Positions 47,607 to 59,274 of a stretch of 64,000 bases of DNA are shown one piece after another (within the stretch, counting starts at the first letter, position 1; every line of letters starts with the position of its first letter). Position numbers and translations under genes: made by a program. Under the pieces are notes generated by a model, which searched no databases, was not told where the DNA came from, and worked only from the letters and a program-made list of their open reading frames with translations. This DNA comes from Maratus speciosus (taxonomy: Eukaryota; Arthropoda; Arachnida; Araneae; Salticidae). Location: positions 98,413,307 through 98,477,306 of the forward strand of contig OZ010800.1 of NCBI GenBank assembly GCA_963932465.1, written 5' to 3'.

Positions 47607-48346
47607 TCATAAATATGTAAATTCCTATCGTGTAAAAATTATTCTCTCGAAAATCCATGTTTGGTGGATATTAAATTCTATGAATTAAATTTAACGTTTT
47701 CATGCCTATACATGGAATCCGATGTATGGTTATTGGATAAAGTTTCGTCATTAGAGAATTTTAAAGAATTATTTAATTCTTTTTAGTGCTTTTTGAAGTT
47801 GGTTATTTTTTTCTTTTTTCAAACGTTTATTTTATTACAAAATTTATTTAGAAAAAATACGTTTTTTAAAAAATAACTTTAGAAAACAAAACAATATTAA
47901 ACTTAAATATATATATATATATAGTTTCTTAGAAGCTTTAAATAAGAGAAAAAAAAATTATAGCTTATTCCGCCAAAAATTTTTGAATAATGCTTTTGAA
48001 ACTAATAGAATTGCAATCTGCCTTCCGACGATTACAAATTAATTTACATTAGGAATTCTTAATTTCTGAACTACTCGATTAACTTCTTGAGTTACATTTT
48101 GAAAAAAATGACCTAATTTTTACATAATACTTTGCTAATCTTTGATCAATTTTAACAAAATCAGTAAAATATTTTGTCAAAATTAGATGGTCGTATTAAA
48201 AATGTCAGAGTTTAGCATAAATTTACTATTTAGAAGACCAAGTAATCCTTTTAAAACATATATTGAAAAAGACATAATTTCCAGAGTATTAATTATTTCC
48301 ATTTAATTCTGTGACAATTTGGACAATAAAATGTATGCGGTGCTCT
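47607..48346. other. AT-rich DNA, no gene seen
   Basis: Nothing supported. This is the right edge of the centre of the giant inverted repeat. Confidence 0.45.
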
Positions 48347-48472
48347 CTTTTAGGTAGCTTTCATTACAAAAAGCTACCTATTGCAGCCGTTCGTAGGAAA
48401 GCGATTTCAAAAAACTTTGATATATTTTCATCGATCATGACCCCCAGACCCCGAAACCACCCTCCGTTCAAA

Positions 48473-48518
<46 letters not shown>

Positions 48519-51164
48519 GACCTATGTCACACTGTAACTCTCGTAATTATGAACCGATTTCGATGTAATTCGGTGTGTACATAGTACATACCAATGTCTC
48601 GACCGAGTTCGTTGGCCAGCTTCATCCGTCGTTTTGTTTAAAAATGGCGGCCATTTAAAATTAAAAAAAAAAATAAAACTTGAAATGTGGTACCAAAAAA
48701 TTAAAAATGGAAAAATATTTTTTTCTTATGTATTTGACCTTTATACAAAGATTCCGGAGCAGTTTTTGTTTCGTCTATATCTTAAAAAATGGCTGAGTTA
48801 TAGCATTTTGAATTTCTAGCGTGGCTGACATTTTGAAACGTCCTGAAATTTGTCACGCAATAAAAGGCATATTTATGAACCGATTTCGATGTAATTCGGT
48901 GTGTACATTGTACATACCAATGTCTCGACCGAGTTCGTCGGCCAGCTTCATCCGCCATTTTCTTTTAAAATGGCGGCCATTTAATTTTTTTTTTTAATTT
49001 AAAATTTGAAATGTGGTACCAAAAAATTAAAAATGGAAAAATATTTTTTTCTTATGTATTTGACCTTTATACAAAGATTTCGGAGCAGTTTTTGTTTCGT
49101 CTATATCTTAAAAAACGGCTGAGTTATAGCATTTTGAATTTCTAGCGTGGCTGACATTTTGAAACGTCCTGAAATTTGTCACGCAATAAAAGGCATATTT
49201 ATGAACCGATTTCGATGTAATTCGGTGTGTACATTGTACATACCAATTTCTCGACCGAGTTCGTTGGCCAGCTTCATCCGCCATTTTCTTTTAAAATGGC
49301 GGCCATTTAAATTTTTTTTTAAAATTTAAAATTTGAAATGTGGTACCAAAAAATTTAAAATGGAGAAATATTTTTTTCTTATGTATTTGACATTTATACA
49401 AAGATTTCGGAGCAGTATTTGTTTCGTCTATATCTTAAAAAATGACTGAGTCGCAGCATTTTGAATTTCTAGCGTGGCTGACATTTTGAAACGTCCTGAA
49501 TTTTGTCACGCGATAAAAGGCGTATTTATGAACCGATTTGGATGTAACTTCGTTTATACATAGTACATACCAATGTGTCGACCGGGTACGTTGGCCAGCT
49601 TCATCCGCCATCTTGTTTAAAAATGGCGGCCATTTAAATTTTTAAGAAAAATTTAAATTTGAAATGTGGTACCAAAAATTTGAGAATTGAAAAAATATTT
49701 TCTTCTTATGCGTTTGACCTTGATAAAAAGATCGGGAGCATTTTTTGTTTCGTCTATATCTTAAGAAATGGCTGAGTTATACCATTTTGAATTTCTAGCG
49801 TGGTTGACATTTTGAAACTTCCTGATTTTTGTCACGTAATAACAGGAGTATTTATGAACCGATTTGGATGTACCTTGGTGTGTACATAGTACATACAAAT
49901 ATCTCGACCGAGTTCGTTGGCCAGCTTCATCCGCCATCTTTTTTCAAAATGGCGGCTATTTAAAAAAATTAAAATGAGATACCAAAAAATTGGAAAATGA
50001 AAAAACATTTTTTCGTATGTGTTTGATCTTAATACAAAGATTCCGAACAGTTTTTGTTTCGTCTGTATCTAAAAAAATGGCTGAGTAATAGCATTTTGAA
50101 TTTCTATTGTGGCTGACATTTTAAAACAAACCTGATTTTTGTCACGCGATAACAGGCGTATTTATGAACCGATTTGGATGTAACTTGGTTTGTACATAGT
50201 ACATACCAATGTCTCGACCGAGTTCGTTGGCCAGCTTCATTCGCCATCTCGTTTCAAAAGGGTTGCCATTTAAAAAAAAAAATTAAATTTAAAACTTAAA
50301 ATAAGGTATTAAAAAATTGGAAAATGAAAAGATTTTTTTATGTGTTTGGCCTTGATACAAAGATTCCGGAGCAGCTTATGTTTCTGAAAATTTGTTCTTT
50401 TGTTTATATCTTAAAAAATGGTTTCGCTTTGAATTTCTAGCATGGCTAACATTTTGAAACGATCTTGTATTTGTCACGCGATAACACACGTATTCGCCTA
50501 TTTCGATGTAAGAAGGCATATGGATAGTATACATCAATACCTCGACCAAGTTTGCTGGCCAGATTCATCAGCCATCTTGTTTCAAAATGGCGGCCATTAA
50601 ATTAAAATATATATATATATATTTAAAGTGAGGTGAAAAAAAATTAGAAATTGAAAAAGGTTTCTTTCTTAAGTATTTGACCTTGATATAAGGATTCAGG
50701 AGCATTTTTTGTTTGTCTTTACCTTAAAAAATGGCTCAGATATAGCAGTTTCAATTTCTATTGTGGGTGACATTTTAAAAAATATGATTTTTTGCATGCG
50801 ACAGCACTCGCATATATCAACCGATTCCGATGTGAGTGAGCATGTGCACAGCAATTATTAAGGTCTCGACCAAGGTCACTTGTTAGCCTCATCCACCATG
50901 TTGTCTTAAAATGGCAGGCACTTTAAGAAATCGCCGAATTTGGCAGCCTAATATAAGTTACTTTAAAGAAAAGCAGCTTGGATAAAGCTGACTAATTTCG
51001 CGAAATTCTCATTCATTATATTGATAAAAATTAGTATTGAATCTCCTATATTCGGTTTCCACGAAATTGAGCTTCGTGTGTTTAAATGATATAAGTTGGC
51101 TTTTTTAAAATAAGGAATATGAAAGCTACATCTTCCTCCCGGCACTGGCCGGAAGGACTTTTTT
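48347..51164. repeat. Right arm: eight tandem units of about 326 bp
   Basis: The marker GGCCAGCTTCATCC (with variants) recurs at about 48614, 48939, 49265, 49592, 49918, 50228, 50556 and 50880, periods 310-328. Orientation is opposite to the left arm. The arm starts with the hairpin TAGGTAGCTTT ... AAAGCTACCTA at 48350-48384 and ends with the 20-bp outer end. It has two more units than the left arm, the extra ones lying on the inner side where the units are most alike. Confidence 0.85.
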
Positions 51165-52789
51165 GTCAGCTGTAGAAGTACTTTATATAAATATATTATA
51201 TTGGAACAGGTATTCTCTTATATTTGTTACATATATTTGTACAAAAATTATTTAAAATGTGTACTTGTTTTCCTTCACATAATATTTTTATCAAGTTACG
51301 AAACTCAGTTTAGAAAGTCAAATTTTATGGTTCACTGAATATTTAATTAATTACGAAATCCTATTAATTTTAAAACAGAACGGAGTTTTTACCAAACGAA
51401 ATATGTGAATGAATTTAAACTTTATGACAAAAATAGCTAAACTTTCATTTTGAAGCAATACTAAAATTGAATTTAACTAAATATAGAAAACTGGGTATTT
51501 AATTTCTTTAAACATACACGATATGTGTTACATTAAGATATGCATTTTTTGTTAATTTAGACTTTAACAACTTTTCTAGTATGTGGAAGAGAAAAAAAAA
51601 GGATATTTTAAAGATACAAACAAAAATTTTTTTAAACTTTTTTTTTTTTTTTTATTACAAAATGTATTTAGAAAAATGCGTTTTTTTCGTTAATAAGCGT
51701 AAAAAATACGTTAGAAAAAATACGTGGTCTGGAAAATATCCTATCTCGAATTTCAAATTCTCGAATTCTCGAACTATATTCGAAATTCGTAAAAAATACG
51801 TTAGAAAAAATATTGGTCTGGAAAATATCCTATCTCGGAAAAAAAGAGAAAATCAGAGCTATTCGAATTTCGAGTTTTGAAGTTTTAAAAAGAACATCTG
51901 AAACGAAAATGTGTCGTACTATAGAAAAAAATCATCAAAAATTAGGACCAAATTTAAGTCTAAAATTAATTGTGTTCTACAAAACACATGGACTATATGG
52001 TACAAACTGAAGTTCAACATGATTCCCCTACTTTCCGTTTTCTCCAAATTTGCCCAAATATACCTTTAATTTTTCATTAATAGATATTAATCAATAATTT
52101 GTGGAAGAAAATTATAGAGTATCATACATATAACTATTTATGTCAACAATTAGGAATAGGAGGGAAAAAATGAATTCAATAAATATCCGACATCTTCTCC
52201 CACAATAAATACTACAAGAAAGTTAATGGTGTAAAATGCATAACCGCTAAAAGGGTTAGCTTTTTCTGTTACGTGAGTGAGTATTTTCACTCATTGATGA
52301 ATGTGCAGTATCTGATTTATCCAAAAGCAATGATGATGCCTGTATAATGACATAATTCATTAAAAAGTTAATTTGCGAAATACGGATTAATTAGAAAGTT
52401 TATCAACAAATTTATTTCAATTAAGAACTCACTCACGACTTTATGCTAAGATCGATTTGTAGTAATATTTACGGACAATGTACAAATTGATCCAAATGTC
52501 ACCTTTAAAAGATTGTCAATAATTTGAAAAATGTAGAAAATGGTAAGATACAGTTTTTAGACATGCTAATATTTTTATAAAGACTCATTTTATCGAAATA
52601 GTTACATTTGTGACTGTAACTCAGATCTACAGTAATCCGTAATATACTACCCGTCATTATTTGCGCGTGTAAAACTGTATTTCATCAGATAAATTTCAAA
52701 TTTGAGCAGTGTATCCTGGTCAGTAGGATGATAATTAAATTTATAGACAGCTGATACAGTGAACATTAGCAATCTTATCTAGGGTGGTC
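51165..52789. other. AT-rich DNA with a 90-bp duplication
   Basis: A direct duplication with period 90 starts at about 51699 and 51789 (shared text 'GTAAAAAATACGTTAGAAAA' and 'GGTCTGGAAAATATCCTATC'). A frame at 51581-51880 reads through it and has no recognisable function. Confidence 0.5.
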
Positions 52790-52790
52790 G

Positions 52791-53367
52791 CGCCAGTAGT
52801 TGATACCCCATCCACTAGTTAATTAATTTTTTGAAATAATGCGCCATTTCAGACAGAAATGAGTTTTAAACGTAGCACTAGATATAATATTTTTGTTTGA
52901 ATGTTGGATTACCTGTTATCACATTGTTGTCAATTGCCTACTGTAAAAGAAGCCATTTTATGATTTTCTTTTTTTATTAGAAAATGTAAAAATTTAGTTT
53001 TTGAATAGTTCGAGACAATTACGGTAAGTTAAAATAATCCACTTCCATTTTGCTTATTTCAAATAATAGTTTTATATGAATTATTGTTAATCACAGTTTA
53101 AGCATGATATTTTAAAGATTAATTTTTGAATCTCCGATTGGTCTCTTTGATTGATCAACTACTATGGAAAATGGCAATTAAAGAAACTATTTGCTTATAA
53201 TTTTGTTGCTATTTAATTTCAGCAGATTTCATTTTTGCCCATTATAGGACATTCATTAAGGGTTGTAGGAATTATGTTAGTTTACATCTAAAACTTAAAA
53301 GGAAGAAAATATAATAAAACTCCCGTAGCACCGACCTTATTTGATCAGCTACTGGCTCGGTCACCCT
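52791..53367. mobile_element. 577-bp MITE with AGGGTG ends
   Basis: AGGGTGGTCGCGCCAGTAGT (left) is matched by the complement of AGGGTGACCGAGCCAGTAGC (right), and the match continues with 'TGAT(A/C)'. TA overlaps both borders (52790-52791, 53367-53368), suggesting a TA duplication. The body is AT-rich with no coding relic. Confidence 0.6.
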
Positions 53368-53522
53368 ACTTTGCTACACAAATTACGGACACGTTTAAAG
53401 CGTTTGTTACATCATTTCCAACATTAAAATTAATCCCTGTTAAAAAACATTTTCACATTTTTAATTATTGAATCTAAAACCCATTTGGATTACTTTTCGT
53501 TCATTCGTTTTTTTTTTTTGTT

Positions 53523-53554
<32 letters not shown>

Positions 53555-53852
53555 CAGAATTCGAAAAATTCATTCTCGTGCCAAAATTTATAAGCACGAA
53601 AGAAAAAAAAAAACTTTATAAACAAGAAAAAATCATGCGTCAAGCATGATTATGAAACACTTTCCAACACATTCAGAGAAATGTAACAAAACAGCATAAG
53701 TTAAAGTACATTATAAGTTAAAATATTTTTCGAATTGAAACATATGTAAACGCATAACACAATGGAAAACCCAATTACAGATGTTCTCATCTACAATCGC
53801 AAAGTTACCCGAATTCTTTGAGCAGCCTGTATCTGATATAAACATTTATAAA
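53368..53852. other. AT-rich DNA with a long poly-T run
   Basis: A T run interrupted by single G bases spans about 53510-53554. Nothing else is supported. Confidence 0.5.
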
Positions 53853-54587
53853 TACTGTAAATTGACTTATTTTCGCAAGCCATAATTTTCGCGAAAAGGA
53901 ATTATCCGTGATTAAGCGAGCTGAAAATTTCGCGAATCTTATATGTACATGTGCAGTACCGAAAGTTGAAAAATCCCGACACTACCTAAATAGAAAGTTT
54001 TTTGGATAAGGCAGTTTAAGAGACTTGCTTTTGTCCAAAATGTTCGTCCCCCTCTCTCCTCATCGCTCTAAAAACAACACGACAACATAGAACGTATGAA
54101 ACGTAGTCCAAAAGTAGACTACAAACTTTTGATGACGGAAAATAAAACACAGCGAAATACATTGGACTTTATTAGTAACAACTAAAGTTCTGGCAAAATT
54201 TATTTAAACGCCGTAATTATTAAAGTTACTGACCACTTTTTAAAATTATTATTGAAAAAAATATATATTTCGTATATCATAAAAAATATATACTAAAAGA
54301 GTGACAAAATTAGCGAAATTAAGGGAATGTTCTACTTCTTTTGGTCAATGTTTTCGATTTTTTTTTTATTTGCAGTTTTTACATTCCTCAAGCGTGTAGA
54401 TTATATGAAACATCGATTTTTAGGTTGATAAGCTAAGCGCATGACCAATTATCAAGTCTTGAAACTATTTTGACGTAAGTTCGAATCCCCTGTAGAAACT
54501 TTCGATGATAATATAATTACACCGAGAGAGGATTCTCCGGTTCATACCCTCAGGTGAAACGACCGTGCTGCCCCCGATGTTCGACTC

Positions 54588-54720
54588 TAAGCCAATCAGA
54601 AGTCAGCCTTTATAAAACCGGTTTATGGAGAACCATTCGTTCTTTTTCCTCTCGGACTCTGCACAGGTAATGTGCATCTCGACGACCTCCAGGTAAGTAT
54701 ATTTTTCTAACTTATTGTAT
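54588..54720 (+). promoter_or_regulatory. Promoter-like block with CCAAT, TATA and splice donors
   Basis: On the plus strand the order is 'GCCAATCAGA' (54591), 'CTTTATAAAAC' (54609), then a pyrimidine tract 'TTCTTTTTCCTCTC' about 30 bp downstream, where transcription could start. Two donor-like sites follow, 'CACAGGTAATG' (54662) and 'TCCAGGTAAGTAT' (54690). Spacing fits an RNA polymerase II promoter followed by a short first exon. It lies inside the pogo-like element, upstream of its transposase relic, so it may be the element's own promoter or captured host DNA. No transcript evidence is available. Confidence 0.4.
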
Positions 54721-55195
54721 GCTATATTTTCGTCATTAAAACCTCTCTCTTTAATAGACTTTTCCTAATCACTCCTCATTAATTATCTTCAAAAACGCTT
54801 TCTTTTATTCTACCCTCCTCTTACAGTAGACTCTTCATTAATTATCATCATGAACGCTCCTCTTACAGTAGATTCTTCCTAAATCACTTTCATGAACGCT
54901 TTCCTTTGCTATAGCCTCTTCCTAGAGTAAAAACCTTCTGTTATAGCATGCCCACAGGAGCAGTCGTTGGAGGAGGGCGCCATACTGTCTGAAATCAAAT
55001 CTGATTTATCAAGGAGCCTCTTATCGCCCCCACCTGTCAATCACTCGGCCCTTCCTCCCTGTCGATCATTTGGCCACGACTCCTGCTTCGCACTTCGCCT
55101 GCTGGCTTAGAACTGGCAAATTTCTTCTACTGGCATGGAATATAAAAGAGAGATTACTCTTTTGTAGGCATACTCACTTTCTGGAAATCTACTTC
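54721..55195. other. Interior of pogo-like element with short repeats
   Basis: Between 54765 and 54910 the phrases 'TCATTAATTATC', 'ATGAACGCT' and 'CTCTTACAGTAGA' recur two or three times. The stretch could be an intron of the transposase gene. The N-terminal DNA-binding part of a pogo transposase was not found. Confidence 0.4.
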
Positions 55196-55698
55196 CAACA
55201 CAATTTTCATCTAAAGTTTAAATTTCCCGCGGGTTGGATGTGTGGCACACCGATTCGCACTGGAGCAATACTGACACAATGATTCGATACATCCACAATA
55301 TATTCTTGTGCCTTATTACGACAAGCAGAGAGAGCTTCTCGGGCTAGTTCCAGAACAACCTGGTGTAGCATTGTTCGACGTTTTTAAGCACACCAACATC
55401 CTCTTTTTCTTCCTGAATTATAGAAGAGGAATATTATTCCACTGTTTGTGCCCGTTTCCATTACAGGAGAGCTCCAGCCTTTGGACAGTTCAAGCATTTG
55501 CTCAAGAATGAGTTTATTGACTGGTACTCTAATGAGCTTAAGTTTCTGGAGGAAAAAGAATCTGTGGACCTGCGAATATCACGAATAAAATCGATTCACG
55601 CTTCTTGGCTTGTGCGCATATTTAACGGTGTTGAAGCCAAACATGAGACAATATTGAATGGTTTCAAAGAAGCTGGTATAAATATTGTAAGTAAATGA
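55196..55698 (+). pseudogene. pogo/Tigger-like transposase, C-terminal relic
   Basis: Across at least four frame changes the plus strand reads 'FPAGW', 'HWSNTDTMIRYIHNI', 'ELLGLVPEQPGVALFDVFK' (the usual 'FDvFkah' motif with the second catalytic Asp), 'FVPVS'/'LQPLD'-like text in shifted frames, then an open block 55498-55698. That block contains 'LLKNEFIDWYSNEL', 'VDLRISRIKSIHASWLV' and 'ILNGFKEAGI'. This is the DDE_1 core and tail order of the Tigger/jerky-type pogo transposases. The first Asp and the N-terminal helix-turn-helix domains are not visible. The protein would move DNA into TA sites. This copy is dead. Confidence 0.75.
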
Positions 55699-55796
55699 GC
55701 TGAATTGTATTAGTTGTATTATTGTTTTTATTCAAGAAATAGTTGTATAGTATTCAAGAAATAGCTGTAAGTACTATTCAAGAATTTTTTGTACTT

Positions 55797-55822
55797 AAAA
55801 AAAAAAAAAAAAAAAAAAAAAA
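55797..55822. repeat. Poly-A run
   Basis: A run of 26 A inside the right end of the pogo-like element. Confidence 0.9.
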
Positions 55823-55908
55823 TCACTAGGCTTAAATTTTCGCGATTGCGACGGACTCGCGAAAATCGTGAAAATTAAAACTTCGCGAAAATAAGTGCTT
55901 TTACAGTA

Positions 55909-56224
55909 TTAAGTACAGGCATACAAAAATTTAATTCAGTTAGGAAATACATACCTCAGTTAAATATTACTTTTCAGCAATTTTTCCTAATAAGGAGAAT
56001 GGTAGACAGATTATTTTGTGCAGCCCTGTATACGGGGTATAGAATTTATATGCAAAGAGTAACATGGAAAAATTAGTCACATTTAAAAGCGCACAACATG
56101 ATTGAAAACTCACTTCCAGCAATTGTGGCTCAAAGACAGTACTGTACCTATTTCTTTTGTGTGTCCCCGAAAATAAACGACAAATGCTATGAATGCCTTA
56201 TTATATCATAATCATATTTTAGTG
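55909..56224. other. AT-rich DNA, no gene seen
   Basis: Nothing supported. Confidence 0.45.
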
Positions 56225-56520
56225 AAATTAAGGGTTTCATATCGGTTTCAATATTTTTGAAATAGCGTAATGTCATTAAAATGTTCTACAAAACATTTTT
56301 CCCCCTATACCATAATGTAATGTAATTCTTTTGAGCACTCCCGTAAATAAACTATTGATGCTACATTCTTTATAGACAATACGAACATGCTATGGTAAAC
56401 ATCATTAACACATGTCAATTGCAAGAAAATCACAAGATATTTACGTGCGTTAGAGAGTGGACAGACGGACAGACAAACTGAATTCTTAAACACTTTTCAA
56501 CTTTGTTGGAAAGTGTTAAA
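56225..56520. repeat. Repeat R2-related segment
   Basis: The text 'GTCATTAAAATGTTCTACAA', 'TTTTTCCCCCTATACC' and 'GAGCACTCCCGTAAATAAAC' runs parallel to the R2 MITE at 61957-62323 ('CATCATTAAAATGTTCTTG', 'GACTGTCCTTGTAATTAAAC'). The segment ends with 'CAGACGGACAGACAAACTGA', a phrase shared with the 487-bp arrays near 9.3 and 13.6 kb. The similarity is partial and the borders are unclear. Confidence 0.45.
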
Positions 56521-57475
56521 AAGAATAACCTAAGCAAAAAGCTTGAAATTATTAAATGTTTTTCCGATCTTAAGGAATTACAGTGCCTATAAAAATGATA
56601 GTTCTAAAACCATGAAACAACGACTGAAAAGTTAGCTTGAAGCGCACTGATTTATGTATAATTTATAGTTTCAGATGAGTGATCAAAAGACAATACAATA
56701 TCATGCATTTTGGGTTTTATATCTCTAATAATAAATTTGTATTAGCTGTCTTCATCTTTCTTATACATAAAATACCAAAAAAATTCGCTAAAAGATATAC
56801 ATTAACTAAACTCATTCAACAAAGCATCGATTCCGCAATCGAGATAACCTGGAATGTGTTCCTTTTGTATTTTCAAGAGTTCATTAAAAAAAAATAATAA
56901 TAATAATAAAGAAACTAAGTAATTTCAAATAATTCAAACTTTTCAAATTCAAATTCTTTCTTAACAAAATCTGATAAATAAAATTCTTAAAAATTTACAT
57001 CACGCTTCGCAGATTTATTGAAATTCGGATAACCTTAAAGCTTTATTTATTCTGAACGATCATAAATCTATGTTGAAGGGATATTGACTTCAAAGCTTTC
57101 GGGATAAATCTGATAATGTCATATATATTTTCTTTTCAAAAGCTTCTGCGAGGAATTAATTGAAATAATAATATATTATAATATATTAAATCCTGAAGTA
57201 TTTTTAAACATTTGAGTAATATTAATATAAATATATATAGTCGATGATTGCATATTTCCGGAAAAAAATATTATAGTGTATCTCATTAGTGTAAAGAAGT
57301 TAATTTGTATATTAATAAAAGGTTTGATACTGTCAGCACGAAAAAATTAAAACTGCCTGTATTTCTGCTTATACATAGATTTGTTTTATTGGCAAAGGGA
57401 AAGCCATATTTTGCAACTGATTTCCTTAAAATTTCTTAGACTTTCGTTTTTACTTTTTCACAAATATTGTAACGC

Positions 57476-57479
<4 letters not shown>
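56521..57479. other. AT-rich DNA, no gene seen
   Basis: A frame at 56679-56897 has no recognisable features. Nothing else is supported. Confidence 0.45.
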
Positions 57480-57510
<31 letters not shown>

Positions 57511-57690
57511 CAGTTTTTATGATTTTAATATGATATATTCCTTTTTTTTTTTTTTTTTTTTAACACAGTTTTTATGATTTTAATATGATATATTCCTTTT
57601 TTTTTTTAACACAGTTTTTATGATTTTAATATGATATATTCCTTTTTTTTTTTTTTTAACACAGTTTTTATGATTTTAATATGATATATT

Positions 57691-57723
<33 letters not shown>

Positions 57724-57812
57724 ACAGTTTTTATGATTTTAATATGATATATTCCTTTTTTTTTTTTTTTTTTTTTTTTTAACACAGTTTTTATGATTTT
57801 AATATGATATAT

Positions 57813-57846
<34 letters not shown>

Positions 57847-58070
57847 CAGTTTTTATGATTTTAATATGATATATTCCTTTTTTTTTTAACACAGTTTTTA
57901 TGATTTTAATATGATATATTCCTTTTTTTTTTTTAACACAGTTTTTATGATTTTAATATGATATATTCCTTTTTTTTTTAACACAGTTTTTATGATTTTA
58001 ATATGATATATTCCTTTTTTTTTTAACACAGTTTTTATGATTTTAATATGATATATTCCTTTTTTATTTA
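57480..58070 (+). repeat. Minisatellite, 11 units with variable T tracts
   Basis: Eleven copies of a constant core (AACACAGTTTTTATGATTTT plus AATATGATATATTCC) are separated by T runs that vary from about 8 to 28 bases. Cores begin near 57507, 57563, 57609, 57659, 57721, 57781, 57843, 57888, 57935, 57979 and 58025. The cores are essentially identical, so length variation lies in the T runs. The copies must be recent or homogenised. Confidence 0.95.
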
Positions 58071-58186
58071 TTTATTTTTTTTTTACCAGCAAACCATTAT
58101 GAGCTTTAAATAACCTAACCTTATGAAAAATTACTTAGATATATGATAATGCAGAGACATTTGAAATAAACTTCTTATGTTTTGCT

Positions 58187-58187
<1 letters not shown>

Positions 58188-58252
<65 letters not shown>
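58188..58252. repeat. (AT)n microsatellite
   Basis: About 64 bp of uninterrupted AT. Confidence 0.95.
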
Positions 58253-58255
<3 letters not shown>

Positions 58256-58430
58256 AATAAGAGGACGGCAGAAACTCAATTGTATAAAGTTAAGCAAAAT
58301 AAAATGTTTTTTGTAACAAAATAAAATATTCGTGTGTTTCAGTGTAATATAATCGTTGAATTTATCAATGAAAGGATGTTTTAAAATACATTTTGAGTAT
58401 CCCAATTACACACATTACACCCCGTAGATC

Positions 58431-58571
58431 TTTCCATTCATTCGTTTTCAGATTCATTATTCCAGTTGTAACAGTTGGATATTTTTTTTGAAAAATTTTG
58501 TTCTTATCAAACTGAAATCCCTTACACATCGAATTCAAACTGTCGCAGTGCCGCCGCGATTCTAAAACGGA
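58431..58571 (-). CDS. Candidate host exon, cysteine-containing domain
   Basis: On the minus strand a 47-codon block stands out by balanced codon use: 'ESRRHCDSLNSMCKGFQFDK' near its start and 'GIMNLKTNEWKDL' near its end. It is preceded by an acceptor-like 'CCTCACACAG' and followed by donor-like GGGTGTAATG. The 'C-x6-CKGFQFD' pattern recalls PAN/apple-type extracellular domains, but one segment of this length cannot prove it. No neighbouring exons were found within the window. It may be a true exon of a gene with very long introns or a chance frame. The frame remains open upstream to about 58691 through AT-rich sequence, which is probably not coding. Confidence 0.3.
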
Positions 58572-58691
58572 CTGTGTGAGGACGCATACACGTATATATA
58601 TAAAATAAAAAATAATCATATACCTCCATAGTCGGTAATTGATTGCTAAGCTTATTAAACTATAATATATTTTCATATTCCATCTTTGCAA

Positions 58692-59274
58692 TTGAAATAA
58701 AATGAATATTTATAATTGAATAGCTAAACAGTGCAAATGAAATTAAAAAATCAAATCTCGATATATTTAAGGGGTGTATTTTCTCAATTTTTCTTTTTTG
58801 TACCAAAAAACATTGCAAAACGGAATGATAGGATATTTATTTTCCATTACCTTTTTCCAAGTACTGTATTACATAAATTGTTTGGTTACATTTGTACAGA
58901 ATATGCTTGGGAGCAAGTAAATTCTGAGAAATTTTGCGGCTTGTAGAATTTTTAAACAACAAGGAGAATGTTTTTATGACTAACTCTATTTGTCGCTGAG
59001 AAATAACCTATTTTTATATTAAAAAAATAAAGTATACATATTTTTAATGTATCATGTTGCATAGTTTCTTAATTTATACAAAAGATGGAACATTAAAAAA
59101 ATATATATTTATTATAAGATAAATCTATTTTTACAATAACAAAATTTAACCGAATATAATTCACTTAATGTTTGAAGGATTATTTCGAACAAACTACTAA
59201 ACTATAATCCTTTTCATATATTTTGAAGACTTAAATGAAGACGTATTATTTTATTACGAAACTATATTTGGATA
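58692..59274. other. AT-rich DNA, no gene seen
   Basis: A frame at 58731-58946 has no recognisable domain. Nothing else is supported. Confidence 0.45.

Larger units (their letters stand above)
53855..55906. mobile_element. pogo/Tigger-like transposon, inactive
   Basis: Ends CTGTAAATTGACTTATTTTC (left) and the complement of CTGTAAAAGCACTTATTTTC (right), TA on both sides (53853-53854, 55907-55908). Both ends continue with several TTTTCGCG/CGCGAA words that look like transposase-binding repeats. The right half holds a broken pogo/Tigger transposase in plus orientation, and the left half a promoter-like GC-richer block. Confidence 0.75.

Noticed and set aside
57480..58070. Possible CRISPR-like array
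   Set aside because: The repeats are separated by plain T runs, not unique spacers, and the genome is of animal type. It is a minisatellite.
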